From positions 25,356 through 89,355 of the forward strand of contig CAWIXM010000032.1 in NCBI GenBank assembly GCA_963840055.1: a stretch of 64,000 nucleotides of DNA, given 5' to 3'. This DNA comes from Rhodoplanes sp963840055 (lineage in GTDB: Bacteria; Pseudomonadota; Alphaproteobacteria; Rhizobiales; Xanthobacteraceae). Of the stretch, positions 47,943-56,623 are shown one piece after another; the first letter of the stretch is position 1, and the number at the start of each line of letters is the position of its first letter. A program made the translations under genes and the position numbers. The notes beneath the pieces are model-generated. The model was not told where the DNA came from and searched no databases. It saw only the letters and a list, made by a program, of their open reading frames with translations.

Positions 47943-48560
47943 ATGACCGCATCGTTCGACCACGCCGACGAGGACCTCTGGGTGTTCAGTTACGGCTCGC
48001 TGATGTGGCGGCCGGGCTTCGCCTACAAAGAGCGCGTGCCGGCTCGGTTGGTTGGCCTGCATCGCGCACTATGCGTCTATTCTTTCATCCATCGCGGCAC
48101 GCCGGAGAAGCCGGGCCTGGTGCTCGGCCTCGACCGCGGCGGCACCTGCCGCGGCATCGCCTACCGGATCGACAAGGCGCAGCGGGCGGAAACGCTCGCC
48201 TATCTGCGCATGCGCGAGCAGGTCACCCACGTCTACCGAGAGACCATGCGGCAGGTGACGCGCGCGGCGTCCCGCGACCACACGCTCGACCGGTCGCCCT
48301 GCCTCGGGCGGGACGCAGGAGACAGGCGGGTCACGGCGCTCGTCTATGTCGTCGACCGCAGCCATCCGCAATATGCCGGGCGGCTCGACCTCCGCGAACA
48401 ACTGCACCTCGTTCGGCAAGGCCACGGACACTCGGGCGCAAACCGCGATTATGTGCTCGCGACCATCAGGGAGATCGAGGAGCAAGGCTGCTTCGACGCC
48501 AAACTGCATCGTCTTGCCGAGTTGCTGAAAGGCGTGCACGAGACGCGTGCCGCCGAATGA
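47943..48560 (+). CDS. Gamma-glutamylcyclotransferase (ChaC-like)
   Basis: 205 residues starting with the ChaC signature VFSYGSLMWRPGF. The catalytic Glu is probably in the LRMREQVTHVYRE region. The family degrades glutathione to 5-oxoproline and Cys-Gly in the cytosol, complementing the ggt gene. The frame uses ATG 47943; repeat copy 4 follows 19 bp after the stop. Confidence 0.92.
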   Translation: MTASFDHADEDLWVFSYGSLMWRPGFAYKERVPARLVGLHRALCVYSFIHRGTPEKPGLVLGLDRGGTCRGIAYRIDKAQRAETLAYLRMREQVTHVYRETMRQVTRAASRDHTLDRSPCLGRDAGDRRVTALVYVVDRSHPQYAGRLDLREQLHLVRQGHGHSGANRDYVLATIREIEEQGCFDAKLHRLAELLKGVHETRAAE

Positions 48561-48578
48561 TTGGGGCATGGTCGCGCT

Positions 48579-48683
48579 TAGAGCATTTTCCGGCGAAGTG
48601 GGAACCGGTTCGCCGCAGAAAATGCGGCCACTAAAGGATAATGAGAGCGAATTCCGATTCCATTGGAACGGAATTTGCTCTAG
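48579..48683 (+). repeat. Dispersed palindromic intergenic repeat, copy 4
   Basis: Nearly identical to copy 3: TAGAGCATTTTCCGGCGAAG, ACCGGTTCGCCG, AGAAAATGCG, CCACTAAAGG, then GAGCGAATTCC...GGAATTTGCTCTAG. Its right terminus provides the stop codon of the plsC-type gene on the opposite strand (48680-48682). Confidence 0.93.
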
Positions 48684-49504
48684 CGCGCGTGATCCGCGGA
48701 AGGTTTCGGCGGCTCAGCAGCGGAAGCATCGGCCGCCGCAGAGACGGCAGGCGGCGCATTTTCGTCGCGTTCGCGGGCCTCCTGCGCGACCAACGCCGCG
48801 GTCGCCGTCTCGATGTCGCCCTTGAGGCGTCTGAAAAAGACGCGCCGGTTCAGCCCTGGCGGAATCGGCTCGAGTATTTCGACGCGGACCGTGCCGGGAT
48901 AGCGGAGAAAACCGCGACGTCCCCAGAACAGTCCGGAGTTGAGCGCAATCGGCAGGCACGGGACTTGCCCTTCGCGGTAAAGGAAGACGATGCCGAGCTT
49001 GTAATCCGGTTCAGCCCCCGGCGAACGGCGCGTGCCTTCGGGAAAAATGACCACTTGCCGTCCTTCGGCAAGCGCGGCGTGGAACGATTTCATCAGGGGC
49101 GATAGCGCGCCCTTTCCGGCGGCGCGATCAACCGCGATCATTCCGCCCTTGCGTGCGAACCATCCGAACAAGGGAACCCACAGCAACTCGCGTTTGAGAA
49201 TGAGGGTCGGATCGTCAAACAGCGAGATCAGCGCAAAGGTCTCCCACGCCGACTGGTGCTTCACGGCGACGAGCAGCGGGCCGCGCGGAATTTTTTCCAG
49301 CCCTCGCCACTCGACGTCGATTCCGCAGATCACGCGCAACAGCCAGAGATTCACGCGCCCCCACGCCTTGACAACCTCAATGATTGCGCGACGCGGCATC
49401 ACCAAAGTGGGCAACGCGGCGATCAGCCAGGCGATGAAGTTGAGATAGAAGGCGATATTGAACAGTGCGGAGCGAAGGACGACCGCGCCGGTGATGCGGC
49501 GCAC
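48680..49504 (-). CDS. 1-acylglycerol-3-phosphate O-acyltransferase (PlsC family)
   Basis: 274 residues: N-terminal membrane helices, the acyltransferase motif KHQSAWET (HX4E instead of the more common HX4D) and FPEGTRRSPG for glycerol-phosphate binding. It acylates lysophosphatidic acid to phosphatidic acid at the inner membrane. Its stop codon is contributed by repeat copy 4, so the polar C-terminal tail may be slightly altered. Starts three bases after the YdcF gene stop; likely co-transcribed with it. Confidence 0.92.
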   Translation of the reverse strand: MRRITGAVVLRSALFNIAFYLNFIAWLIAALPTLVMPRRAIIEVVKAWGRVNLWLLRVICGIDVEWRGLEKIPRGPLLVAVKHQSAWETFALISLFDDPTLILKRELLWVPLFGWFARKGGMIAVDRAAGKGALSPLMKSFHAALAEGRQVVIFPEGTRRSPGAEPDYKLGIVFLYREGQVPCLPIALNSGLFWGRRGFLRYPGTVRVEILEPIPPGLNRRVFFRRLKGDIETATAALVAQEARERDENAPPAVSAAADASAAEPPKPSADHAR

Positions 49505-49507
49505 GGC

Positions 49508-50221
49508 TTAACTGCGGGTTCCGGCGCGCGGCGGCAGACCGGCCGATTCCATCGCCGGCTCAAAGCGGATACGCGCCACCGTGACAATGTATTTCACATA
49601 TTCCAACATCAGCAGCCTCGCATTCGCTGCACTCGACCACCACGGCTGGGCCCGCTTCTCTGTCACCACGGGGAAAGGAATGAGTTGGACGTCCGGGAGC
49701 CGATGCGTGAGTTCGGCCATGGCTCGCGGCATGTGATAGCTCGACGTGACCACGACCAGCGAACGGAAGCCACGGTCCAAGCTCCAGCGACGCGTCTGCA
49801 CCGCATTCCCGATCGTATTGCGCGCAGCGTGGTCGAGATCGATGCAGCAGATGAACAGCCGTTCATAATCAGGGGCGAGGCGCGCGAGTTCGCCGGAATG
49901 GGTGGTCCTGTTCACGCCGGTGATCAAGAGCCGCCGACCGTGTCCAGACGCCAGAAGCTCGACCGCATCGATAACGCGCGATGCTCCACCGGTCAGCGCG
50001 ACGATGGCGTCGGCCTTGACGGTCAGAACTACCTCTTGGCGCGGTACGCGCCAAGCGAACCACAGAAAACCGAGAAAGAAGCTGACGATGGCGAGGCCGC
50101 CGATCGTGAGCATGGCGGTCAGCAGCAGCCGACGCCACGAACGAGCCCGGCGCGCCGGCGGCCCGTCGCCTGCGCCTTCGCCTGCGCCGTCTGGCGCCAG
50201 TTCTCGTTCACCGATCGTCAT
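49508..50221 (-). CDS. YdcF family (DUF218) membrane protein
   Basis: 237 residues from ATG 50221. A Gly/Arg-rich cytoplasmic start is followed by one membrane helix (LTAMLTIGGLAIVSFFLGFLWF). The DUF218 domain has DAIVALTGGASRVIDAVELL, LLITGVN, RNTIGNA and VVTSSYHMPRA motifs. The family is linked to envelope and antibiotic-tolerance phenotypes and may bind a nucleotide-like ligand. It lies between ftsX and plsC, the conserved order. Confidence 0.9.
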   Translation of the reverse strand: MTIGERELAPDGAGEGAGDGPPARRARSWRRLLLTAMLTIGGLAIVSFFLGFLWFAWRVPRQEVVLTVKADAIVALTGGASRVIDAVELLASGHGRRLLITGVNRTTHSGELARLAPDYERLFICCIDLDHAARNTIGNAVQTRRWSLDRGFRSLVVVTSSYHMPRAMAELTHRLPDVQLIPFPVVTEKRAQPWWSSAANARLLMLEYVKYIVTVARIRFEPAMESAGLPPRAGTRS

Positions 50222-50323
50222 CGGAAGCACAGCCTAGCGAAAGCATATCTCCAAATTTGACGGCGCAAAGGCCGATTTGATGCATGTCGAATTTTCGCTT
50301 CCGGCGGTCAAGTCAATTTCGCC

Positions 50324-51298
50324 TCAGCCTACAGTGCGCAACGTCGTCCGCACCACCTGGCGCGAGGCGAAAGCAGTCACCGCGGCGACGACGAGGATCT
50401 GGAGAAGCACGATAAAGTAGCCGCCGACGCCGAGCGACATGCCGCCGAACATTGCGGCGACCTCCTCGCCGGCGGTCTGACCGAATACGCTCCGGCCGAG
50501 CATACCGAGGAGGATGAACAGGGCGATCGCCGCACCGCCCCCAATCGCTCCGCCCTTTAGCCCGAGCAGGAGGAAATGGCGCTGAAACTCGCCGGCGATG
50601 TAGCTGTCCTTGGCCCCGATCAAATGCAGCACCTCGACGGTCGAGCGATTGGTCGCCACGGCGCCCCGGGTGGCGAAGCTCACCGACAGCACGGTTGCGG
50701 CGAGCACCAGGCCGAAGATCGCCAAGCCGATTGCGATTGCGGTGTCGGCCATGGTCCGCAGCCGGTCGGAGAAGCTGCGGTGATCATCGAGGCTCGCGCC
50801 GGGAACTTCGGCCGCCAGCGCCGCGCGCAGGGCGGCGAAATCAGGGGGGCGGTCGGGTGAGATGCGCACGACGATCAGGCGGGGCACCGGCAGGCTATCC
50901 AGGATTGCGCCGCTTCCGAGCCAGGGTTCCAGCAGGCGCGACGACTCCTCCTTGCTATAGGGTAGCACTTCGGCGACACCCGGCGCGGCCCGCGCGATGT
51001 CGACCGCCCGTTGCACGCTCGCGTCGAGGTCCTTGCCGGCGGTGAGCCGCACCTGGATCGTCACCTCGCGGCCGACGTCAGACTGCCATTCCGACGCCGC
51101 CGCGACCACCAGCATGACCGCGCCGAGGGTGAGCGAAGCGAGGAACGTCATGATCGCGATAACGGAGACGAGCGCACGGCCGGAAATCGAGTTCTTTGGA
51201 ACGATCGCAGCTTCGTGCGTCTTCTCCCGCGGCAACCATTGCCGCCACTGCCGCAACCACTGCGCAGCCATATTCGCGTAACGTTTTATTTCAATCAT
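50324..51298 (-). CDS. ftsX: Cell division ABC transporter permease FtsX
   Basis: 324 residues: a cytoplasmic N-terminus, a first helix (ALVSVIAIMTFLASLTLGAVMLV), a periplasmic domain (about 75-180) and three further helices with NRSTVEVLHLIGAKDSYIAGEFQ. With FtsE it controls septal peptidoglycan hydrolases. Its ATG overlaps the end of ftsE by eight bases, a translationally coupled pair. Confidence 0.95.
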   Translation of the reverse strand: MIEIKRYANMAAQWLRQWRQWLPREKTHEAAIVPKNSISGRALVSVIAIMTFLASLTLGAVMLVVAAASEWQSDVGREVTIQVRLTAGKDLDASVQRAVDIARAAPGVAEVLPYSKEESSRLLEPWLGSGAILDSLPVPRLIVVRISPDRPPDFAALRAALAAEVPGASLDDHRSFSDRLRTMADTAIAIGLAIFGLVLAATVLSVSFATRGAVATNRSTVEVLHLIGAKDSYIAGEFQRHFLLLGLKGGAIGGGAAIALFILLGMLGRSVFGQTAGEEVAAMFGGMSLGVGGYFIVLLQILVVAAVTAFASRQVVRTTLRTVG

Positions 51299-51950
51299 AG
51301 ACGTGGACCCGTCCCTCGTGGATTACCAAGCGGCGCGCATCATACTGGTCCATGAGACCGATATCATGGGTCGCGATGACGACCGAGGTGCCCGACTTGT
51401 TGAGTTCGATGAACAGTCGCAGCAGCCGCTTCGCCAGGTTCGGGTCGACATTGCCGGTCGGCTCGTCGGCGAGGAGGAGGTGCGGCCGCGCGATCACAGC
51501 GCGGGCGATCGCGGCGCGCTGCTTCTCCCCGCCCGAAAGCACCGGCGGCAACGCCGCCATCCGGTCGCCGAGGCCGACCCAGTGCAACAGTTCCTCGACC
51601 TCGTAGCGATACGAAGCCTCCTCGCGGCCGAGCACGCGCAGCGGCAGAGCGACGTTCTCGTAGGTCGTCAGGTGATCGAGCAGGCGGAAGTCCTGGAAAA
51701 CGACGCCGATGCGTCGGCGCAGGATCGCGAGCGAATCCTTGTCGAGGGTGGCAACGTCCTGATCGAACAACGTGATCAGGCCTCGCGTCGGCCGCAAAGA
51801 TAGAAACAACAGGCGCAGGAGCGAGGTTTTGCCGGCGCCTGAGGGGCCAGTGAGGAACTGGAAAGAATGGGGCTCGATGTGGAAGGTCAGGTCGCGGAGC
51901 ACCTCCGGACCAACTCCATACCGCAGCCCCACGTTCTCGAAACGCACCAC
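51291..51950 (-). CDS. ftsE: Cell division ATP-binding protein FtsE
   Basis: 219 residues from GTG 51950 (VVRFENVGLRYG), matching the family start; the open frame continues 20 codons upstream. It has Walker A GPSGAGKTS, VVFQDFRLLDHLT, LSGGEKQRAAIARAV, LLADEPTGNVD and ATHD. FtsE couples ATP hydrolysis to FtsX at the division site. Confidence 0.95.
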   Translation of the reverse strand: MVRFENVGLRYGVGPEVLRDLTFHIEPHSFQFLTGPSGAGKTSLLRLLFLSLRPTRGLITLFDQDVATLDKDSLAILRRRIGVVFQDFRLLDHLTTYENVALPLRVLGREEASYRYEVEELLHWVGLGDRMAALPPVLSGGEKQRAAIARAVIARPHLLLADEPTGNVDPNLAKRLLRLFIELNKSGTSVVIATHDIGLMDQYDARRLVIHEGRVHVYD

Positions 51951-52468
51951 GCCGTGCCCCGCTTTGCCTGTTCGATTCGCGCCATCGCCCCTCGCACGCC
52001 TTACGCGCACGACGAGCTTTCCGCCCTTCTATAGGAAGCCCGCGGACAACGCGCGAGTTACGAACTTCCCGCCCAACGGAGGCTTGCCGGGAAACTTGGG
52101 CAGCGCAGCGACCAAGACTTCCCTAACGTGGTTTACGGCGCGTTAACGAACGCGTTTGCCTTCGCATTCGTATCAGGAAGCCGCTACTTGGTTGAAGCGT
52201 GGCCGCCTCTTGAATGCGGCCGGGCCGGGGGCGAAGAAGCATTCGCCAGTGCAAGATTTTGGAGTCCTCGACGTGGAGCGAGCAATAATCCGACCATTAC
52301 AATCTCTAGTAGCGCGCCGGCCGAGAGGTGTCGACGCATGCACTTTGAGTACTATACACCGCACCCGGAGGCGCTCCATCAGGATTTCTGCGCCAGCGCG
52401 TTCCTGAGGCAGAGCTCATTGATTTTCTGCGCTCTCGCTCCGCAGTCAGAAGAGATGAGAGTATTGCA
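51951..52468. other. Intergenic region upstream of the Cys-rich small gene
   Basis: About 500 bp, less GC-rich toward the right. Two overlapping open frames cross it, but neither has a good ribosome site or a recognisable product. The last 60 bases (AT-rich, GAAGAGATGAGAG) form the leader of the small gene at 52469. Confidence 0.4.
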
Positions 52469-52687
52469 ATGAGGCAGATGTCGTTTGCCTTGTTAACAGT
52501 ATTGGCGTTGGTCGGGCTTGCGTCGAGCGCCGTTGCTGGGACCTGGAATGGAACTGCGCTACCCGGCGCGGCTTTTAATTTCACGCCAATCCAACCGGCT
52601 GCTTGCCGCGGATGGGGCCCATGGTGCCCGCCCGGCTATATCAGGCGGTGCGGCCCCTATCGTTGCCGGTGTCGTCCGTGCTGGTAA
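52469..52687 (+). CDS. Small secreted cysteine-rich protein
   Basis: 72 residues: a signal peptide (MSFALLTVLALVGLASSAVAG, residues 4-24) and a short mature part whose last 28 residues hold six cysteines with Trp, Gly, Pro and Arg (ACRGWGPWCPPGYIRRC, then GPYRCRCRPCW). Six Cys suggest disulfides or metal binding. A terminator-like hairpin follows 17 bp downstream, supporting a monocistronic gene. No family recognised; related short Trp/Pro/Cys proteins are common in Bradyrhizobium relatives. Confidence 0.7.
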   Translation: MRQMSFALLTVLALVGLASSAVAGTWNGTALPGAAFNFTPIQPAACRGWGPWCPPGYIRRCGPYRCRCRPCW

Positions 52688-52703
52688 GAAAATCGGAGAA
52701 CGC

Positions 52704-52726
52704 AGAGGCCGCCCCCGGCGGCCTCT
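52704..52726 (+). terminator. Terminator-like hairpin
   Basis: Perfect 10-bp stem AGAGGCCGCC/GGCGGCCTCT with a CCC loop, followed by CTCGGTT. The T-run is weak, but position and symmetry fit transcript termination. Confidence 0.65.
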
Positions 52727-52762
52727 CTCGGTTCCACCGGCCCGCCGGATGAAGTGAGCCCC

Positions 52763-53677
52763 CTAATCAAACGCTTGCGGCGGCGGGAGCGTCGGTGAGC
52801 CTGCGCCCGGCTGAGCCGCGCGTTTTGCCGACGGGCCGCCGGTTTCGACCGAAGCAGCTGGCATCGAACCCTTCTGCGGGCCTGAGGCGGTTGGCACGCC
52901 CGGAACCTGTGGCCGGGCTTCTGTCCGTGGGCTGCTCGGCGCGGGCGGACCGCCCGCTGGCAACTGGACAGCCGGCGGCGCCTGAGGCCGGTCGCTTTGC
53001 TTTGCGGAAGATCGCGGCCCGGGTGGCCGATCTGACGTGCTCTGCGGCGCCGGCTTGCGCCCACCCTGCACGCCTGCCTGACCGCTATCATGCGAAACGG
53101 ACCGCACGGTGGCGGGAGCACGCGCAGGCAGCGGAGGTCCGGCGTTGGCGGTCGGCGGAGGACCAGCATGAGCGGGCAGTGGCGGCCCACGATAGCCAGT
53201 CGGTGGAGGCCTGCCGTAAGCCGGTGGTCGTGGAGGCCCGCCATAGTTGGGCGGTGGAGGAGGTCCAGCATAGGCAGGCGGCGGACCTTCGACGTAGCCT
53301 GGGCACACCTGAACCGGCCGGCCGGTATAACCGACTACCCGCCCTGCAGGGTCCAAGACCGGTTGAGACGCCCAGTAGCAGTTCGGCGCGTAAAGCGGTT
53401 CCGCGTAGCCCGGGTAGACCACATAGCCGGAAGGTCGGGAAGCAAGGATGGCGCCCGCGATGATGGCGCCGCCCACGACACCAGCGGCAACGCCCGCTCC
53501 CAATCCCGGACGTCTCCAGCCCCATCCCGGGCCTCTCCAGCCCCATCCCGGGCCTCTCCAGCCCCATCCAGGACCTCCCCAACCGCGGCCCCGCCACTGG
53601 GCGGAAGCGTCCGTCGCGGTAACCAAGGTCGCAGCGACCAGCGCGGCTGCGAGCACAGGGATAATCTTGTTTTTCAA
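52763..53677 (-). CDS. Secreted Gly/Trp-repeat and proline-rich protein
   Basis: 304 residues: a signal peptide (IIPVLAAALVAATLVTATDASA), then three tandem GPGWGWR-type heptads (residues about 35-56), a Gly/Ala membrane-like stretch (GAGVAAGVVGGAIIAGAILA), a YPGYAEPLYAPNCYWAS segment with two Cys, and a long Pro/Gly/Ala-rich tail. It resembles the WG/BA14K-like secreted proteins of Rhizobiales. Probably a cell-surface or periplasmic structural protein; no enzymatic motif. A longer overlapping frame on the same strand is a shadow. Confidence 0.75.
   Translation of the reverse strand: MKNKIIPVLAAALVAATLVTATDASAQWRGRGWGGPGWGWRGPGWGWRGPGWGWRRPGLGAGVAAGVVGGAIIAGAILASRPSGYVVYPGYAEPLYAPNCYWASQPVLDPAGRVVGYTGRPVQVCPGYVEGPPPAYAGPPPPPNYGGPPRPPAYGRPPPTGYRGPPLPAHAGPPPTANAGPPLPARAPATVRSVSHDSGQAGVQGGRKPAPQSTSDRPPGPRSSAKQSDRPQAPPAVQLPAGGPPAPSSPRTEARPQVPGVPTASGPQKGSMPAASVETGGPSAKRAAQPGAGSPTLPPPQAFD
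53516..53575. repeat. Tandem 21-bp repeats within the Gly/Trp-rich gene
   Basis: Nearly identical 21-bp units (CCAGCCCCATCCCGGGCCTCT type), three in a row plus a degenerate fourth. They encode the WGWRGPG heptads. Copy number may vary between strains. Confidence 0.85.
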
Positions 53678-53921
53678 TTTGTATCTCCCACCGGTGCGCG
53701 GCGCGCCGTTTTGGCGCTCGCGTACTGAACCATAAGAACTTGATTTTTTTAGGTGGCGGTGACGAGAACGAGGTCGTAATTTCTCTCAAGCAATCAGACG
53801 CGCAGGGGCAGACCAGTTCCCCGCTCGGCCGCCGGTACATCCGCGGTCGGCGCGAGCAGGGCATGGCATGGCCCTTCCGAGCCATCCAAGAAACGGAAAC
53901 CATGCTTCGAGTAGGCGGAAC

Positions 53922-54005
53922 CTAGTTCAGGCTCTCGGCTGCCTCGTACACCCCGTAAAGGACCGCCGAGAGCAAGGTGATCACTATCGCAGCAGCGACG
54001 ACCAT
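53922..54005 (-). CDS. 27-residue membrane peptide
   Basis: ATG 54005 is preceded on the - strand by GGGGGGAG, a strong ribosome site. The frame encodes MVVAAAIVITLLSAVLYGV then YEAAESLN and stops at TAG 53922. Residues 2-20 would form one membrane helix with a short acidic tail outside or inside. It lies in an otherwise gene-free stretch upstream of the Gly/Trp-rich gene on the same strand. Coding is inferred from ribosome site, composition and clean start and stop; no homologue recognised. Confidence 0.55.
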   Translation of the reverse strand: MVVAAAIVITLLSAVLYGVYEAAESLN

Positions 54006-54312
54006 TTTTCTCCCCCCTGCTTTTACGTCCACTAGGTTCCTTCTTGTTTCGGGCGGAAGGGTGGCTTTTCGGTGCGCAGTTTTTGACAGCAGCAGTCAGT
54101 TGCCAACTTGCAACGGCCGGCAGACGTCGGTCCGTCATCTTTGCGGCACCTGGGCTGCTCATTGGCTCCATTGTTGCTGCGACGCTTCGTTGCAAGCAGT
54201 GAACTTGAAATGCGGCGGGAAAACCGATCAGGTTCTCGCTTGGACGGCGCTGCCTTCGAGGAGGGCGGGGCACGAACACTAACCTCTTACATTTCACAGG
54301 CGAGGTGGAGCG
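54006..54312. other. Intergenic region upstream of the DUF4399 gene
   Basis: About 300 bp between divergent genes, moderately AT-rich. GAGGTGGAG near 54300-54308 is the ribosome site of the next gene. No other element was recognised. Confidence 0.4.
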
Positions 54313-55380
54313 ATGAGAAGCATTAGCCCAACGAGAGCCCCGAACGGCGCCAGATGCCTTGCTTTGGCGGCCACGATCGCCGCCGCGATGGTGGTCTTTG
54401 CTCCCGCCTACGCGCAAACGAAGGGCGGGCCCGCGCCCTCGCCGCCCGGAGCCGCCGTCTATTTCATCGGCATCAAGAACGGCGACACGCTTCCCACCAA
54501 GTCAACCATTCACTTTGGCCTGCACAACATGAGCGTGGCGCCTGCAGGAATCGACCGCGTGAATTCCGGGCATCACCACCTGATCATCGACGCGCCTTTG
54601 CCGCCGCTCGACAAGCCGATTCCCAACGACTTCAACCATTTGCATTTCGGCGCCGGCCAGACCGAAGCGCAAGTGACCCTCACGCCCGGCAAGCACACGC
54701 TGCAGCTGCTCCTCGGCGACAAGGACCACATCCCGCACACGCCGCCAGTCTTCTCGGAGCGCATCACCGTCAACGTCGCCGATGCGGCGCCGGGGGCGAG
54801 CACCGTCCGGCGCCATACCTCGCCGCCCGGGGCCCAGGTCTATTTCGAGAATCTGCGCGACGGGCAATATATTCCAGCCCACATGATCGTCCGCTTCGGG
54901 CTGTTGAACATGGGAGTCGCGCCCGCCGGCGTGAGCAAGCCCAATACCGGCCACCACCATCTGATCATCGATGCGCCGCCGCCGTCGCCCGACCAGCCCA
55001 TTCCGAACGACTTCAATCATCTGCATTTCGGCGCCGGCCAGACCCAGGGCGAAGTGACGCTGACGCCGGGCCGCCATACGCTTCAACTGGTCCTCGGCGA
55101 CGAGGACCACGTCCCGCATGACCCGCCGGTCATGTCGAAGCCGATCACCGTGACCGTGGCAGAGCCGGACCAGCGGCCCGCCGTGCGCCGCGGCGTGGAC
55201 GGCCCTTCCGTAGCAGCCGTGCAGGCGCTGCTCGGGATCACGGCCGACGGAGCCTTTGGTCCGGAGACCGAGCAAGCCGTCATCGAGTTCCAGCGCGGAG
55301 CAAACCTTACTGCCGATGCCATTGTCGGCCCGGCGACATGGAAGGCGCTTGATGAATTCAGCAACTCCAAAGCGCATTAA
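54313..55380 (+). CDS. Secreted protein with two DUF4399 domains and a peptidoglycan-binding domain
   Basis: 355 residues: a signal peptide ending near residue 35 (AYAQT). Two tandem DUF4399 domains (about 46-156 and 171-283) each carry SGHHHLIID/TGHHHLIID, PIPNDFNHLHFGAGQT and GDxDHxPH; a PG_binding_1 domain follows (about 296-346: VAAVQALLGITADGAFGPETEQ). The repeated His motifs suggest metal binding. The C-terminal domain would hold it on peptidoglycan. DUF4399 has no known activity. The last 69 bases of the gene recur at 61701-61769. Confidence 0.88.
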   Translation: MRSISPTRAPNGARCLALAATIAAAMVVFAPAYAQTKGGPAPSPPGAAVYFIGIKNGDTLPTKSTIHFGLHNMSVAPAGIDRVNSGHHHLIIDAPLPPLDKPIPNDFNHLHFGAGQTEAQVTLTPGKHTLQLLLGDKDHIPHTPPVFSERITVNVADAAPGASTVRRHTSPPGAQVYFENLRDGQYIPAHMIVRFGLLNMGVAPAGVSKPNTGHHHLIIDAPPPSPDQPIPNDFNHLHFGAGQTQGEVTLTPGRHTLQLVLGDEDHVPHDPPVMSKPITVTVAEPDQRPAVRRGVDGPSVAAVQALLGITADGAFGPETEQAVIEFQRGANLTADAIVGPATWKALDEFSNSKAH

Positions 55381-55636
55381 GCAAGATTTTCGAAACAACA
55401 AAGAGCGCGCCGACACTGGTCTCCGTCGACGCCTCTCCAACTGGCTACGCGTTTCGCTGCAGGTTGGCCGGGGCCGCAAGAACCGTCGGCAGCGGACGGC
55501 AGCAATCTACCGGCGCATGACCGCGAACTCCCCGCTTCTGTCAAACGGATGCCCCTATTCCGATACGGCGCCCGGGTGACATATTCCTGCCCGTAGAAAT
55601 CGCAGATTTGGATCAATGAGATATATTAACGCCCAT

Positions 55637-56623
55637 TCAACAGTGAAGTGCAACGGGCAGATTTCTGGCGCTGAAGAAAATCTCGCGAGGGGTTTGGTAG
55701 CCGAGTATCTTTCTGGGGCGAGAGTTGAGTTTGTCCTCGACCCTTTGGACATCGGCATCGGACAAAATAGAGAAGTCGGAACCTTTTGGGAAGTACTGCC
55801 TGAAGAGGCCGTTAGTGTGTTCGTTGAGGCCGCGTTCCCACGAGTGATAGGGCTTGGCAAAATAGGATAGTGCCCCCAGCGAGGTTGCGATTTGGGCGTG
55901 AGAGGCGAACTCTTTTCCATTGTCGTAAGTGATTGTTTCGATTTGGTCAGCGAGCGGCAAAAGCACGCGTGCGCAGGCCTGCACGACAGAGTCCGCGTTC
56001 TTGTCCGGCAGTTTGGCGAGCTTGGTGTATTTGGAGGTTCGCTCGACGTGCGACATGACAACGCCTTTGTGATTGGCGCCGATAATCGTGTCGGCCTCCC
56101 AGTCTCCGATGCGGATTTTTGCGGCGACAATAGGAGGCCGCTGATCGATATCGACGCGGTTCGGAATCAGCCCGCGCCCCGAATTCTTGCCCTTGCGCCT
56201 GTTGTATTTTTTGCCGCTGTGACGCAAGTGAAGATACAGCGTGCCCCCGTCTTTCTTGTCTTTCCAGACATGCTGATAGATGCGCTCGTGACTGATAAAG
56301 GCGACGCCATCCTTCGCCAGACGCCCGCTGATCTGATCGGGACTCCACTGCTGTTGCGTCAGTTTTTCTTCGATCAGCTCCACCAAATCTGGCGTTATTT
56401 TGCGCGGCTTGTCCGAGGCCTCTTGGCGTCTCTGCGAGGCCTTCTCGTGCGCTTGCTTGAAGCGATAGCCGCGCGCGCCGGTGTTGCGAACAAGCTCGCG
56501 GCTGATCGTCGACGGATCGACGCCAATTTGCCGCGCGATGTGGGCTTGCGAGTGGCCGCTTTGCAAGAGCGCGTAAATCTGGCAGCGTTGTTCGCAGGTC
56601 AGATGGAGATAGCCTTCGGGCAT
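55637..56623 (-). CDS. IS30-family transposase
   Basis: 328 residues from ATG 56623 (MPEGYLHLTCEQRCQIY); an upstream extension in the same frame is unlikely. An N-terminal helix-turn-helix (SQAHIARQIGVDPSTISREL) precedes the DDE catalytic core: GDWEADTIIG, TITYDNGKEFASH, and YFAKPYHSWERGLNEHTNGL with the catalytic Glu. All key residues are present, so the enzyme looks intact and the element possibly still active. Confidence 0.95.
   Translation of the reverse strand: MPEGYLHLTCEQRCQIYALLQSGHSQAHIARQIGVDPSTISRELVRNTGARGYRFKQAHEKASQRRQEASDKPRKITPDLVELIEEKLTQQQWSPDQISGRLAKDGVAFISHERIYQHVWKDKKDGGTLYLHLRHSGKKYNRRKGKNSGRGLIPNRVDIDQRPPIVAAKIRIGDWEADTIIGANHKGVVMSHVERTSKYTKLAKLPDKNADSVVQACARVLLPLADQIETITYDNGKEFASHAQIATSLGALSYFAKPYHSWERGLNEHTNGLFRQYFPKGSDFSILSDADVQRVEDKLNSRPRKILGYQTPREIFFSARNLPVALHC

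Noticed and set aside
51965..51985. tRNA T-arm-like GTTCGATTC sequence
   Set aside because: No matching acceptor, anticodon or D arms around it; it lies just upstream of ftsE in ordinary sequence.
53516..53575. CRISPR-like tandem repeats
   Set aside because: Repeats are contiguous with no spacers and encode protein heptads.
53088..53903. 271-codon frame overlapping the Gly/Trp-rich gene
   Set aside because: Different frame of the same strand; lacks a signal peptide while the 304-residue frame has one plus ordered repeats.
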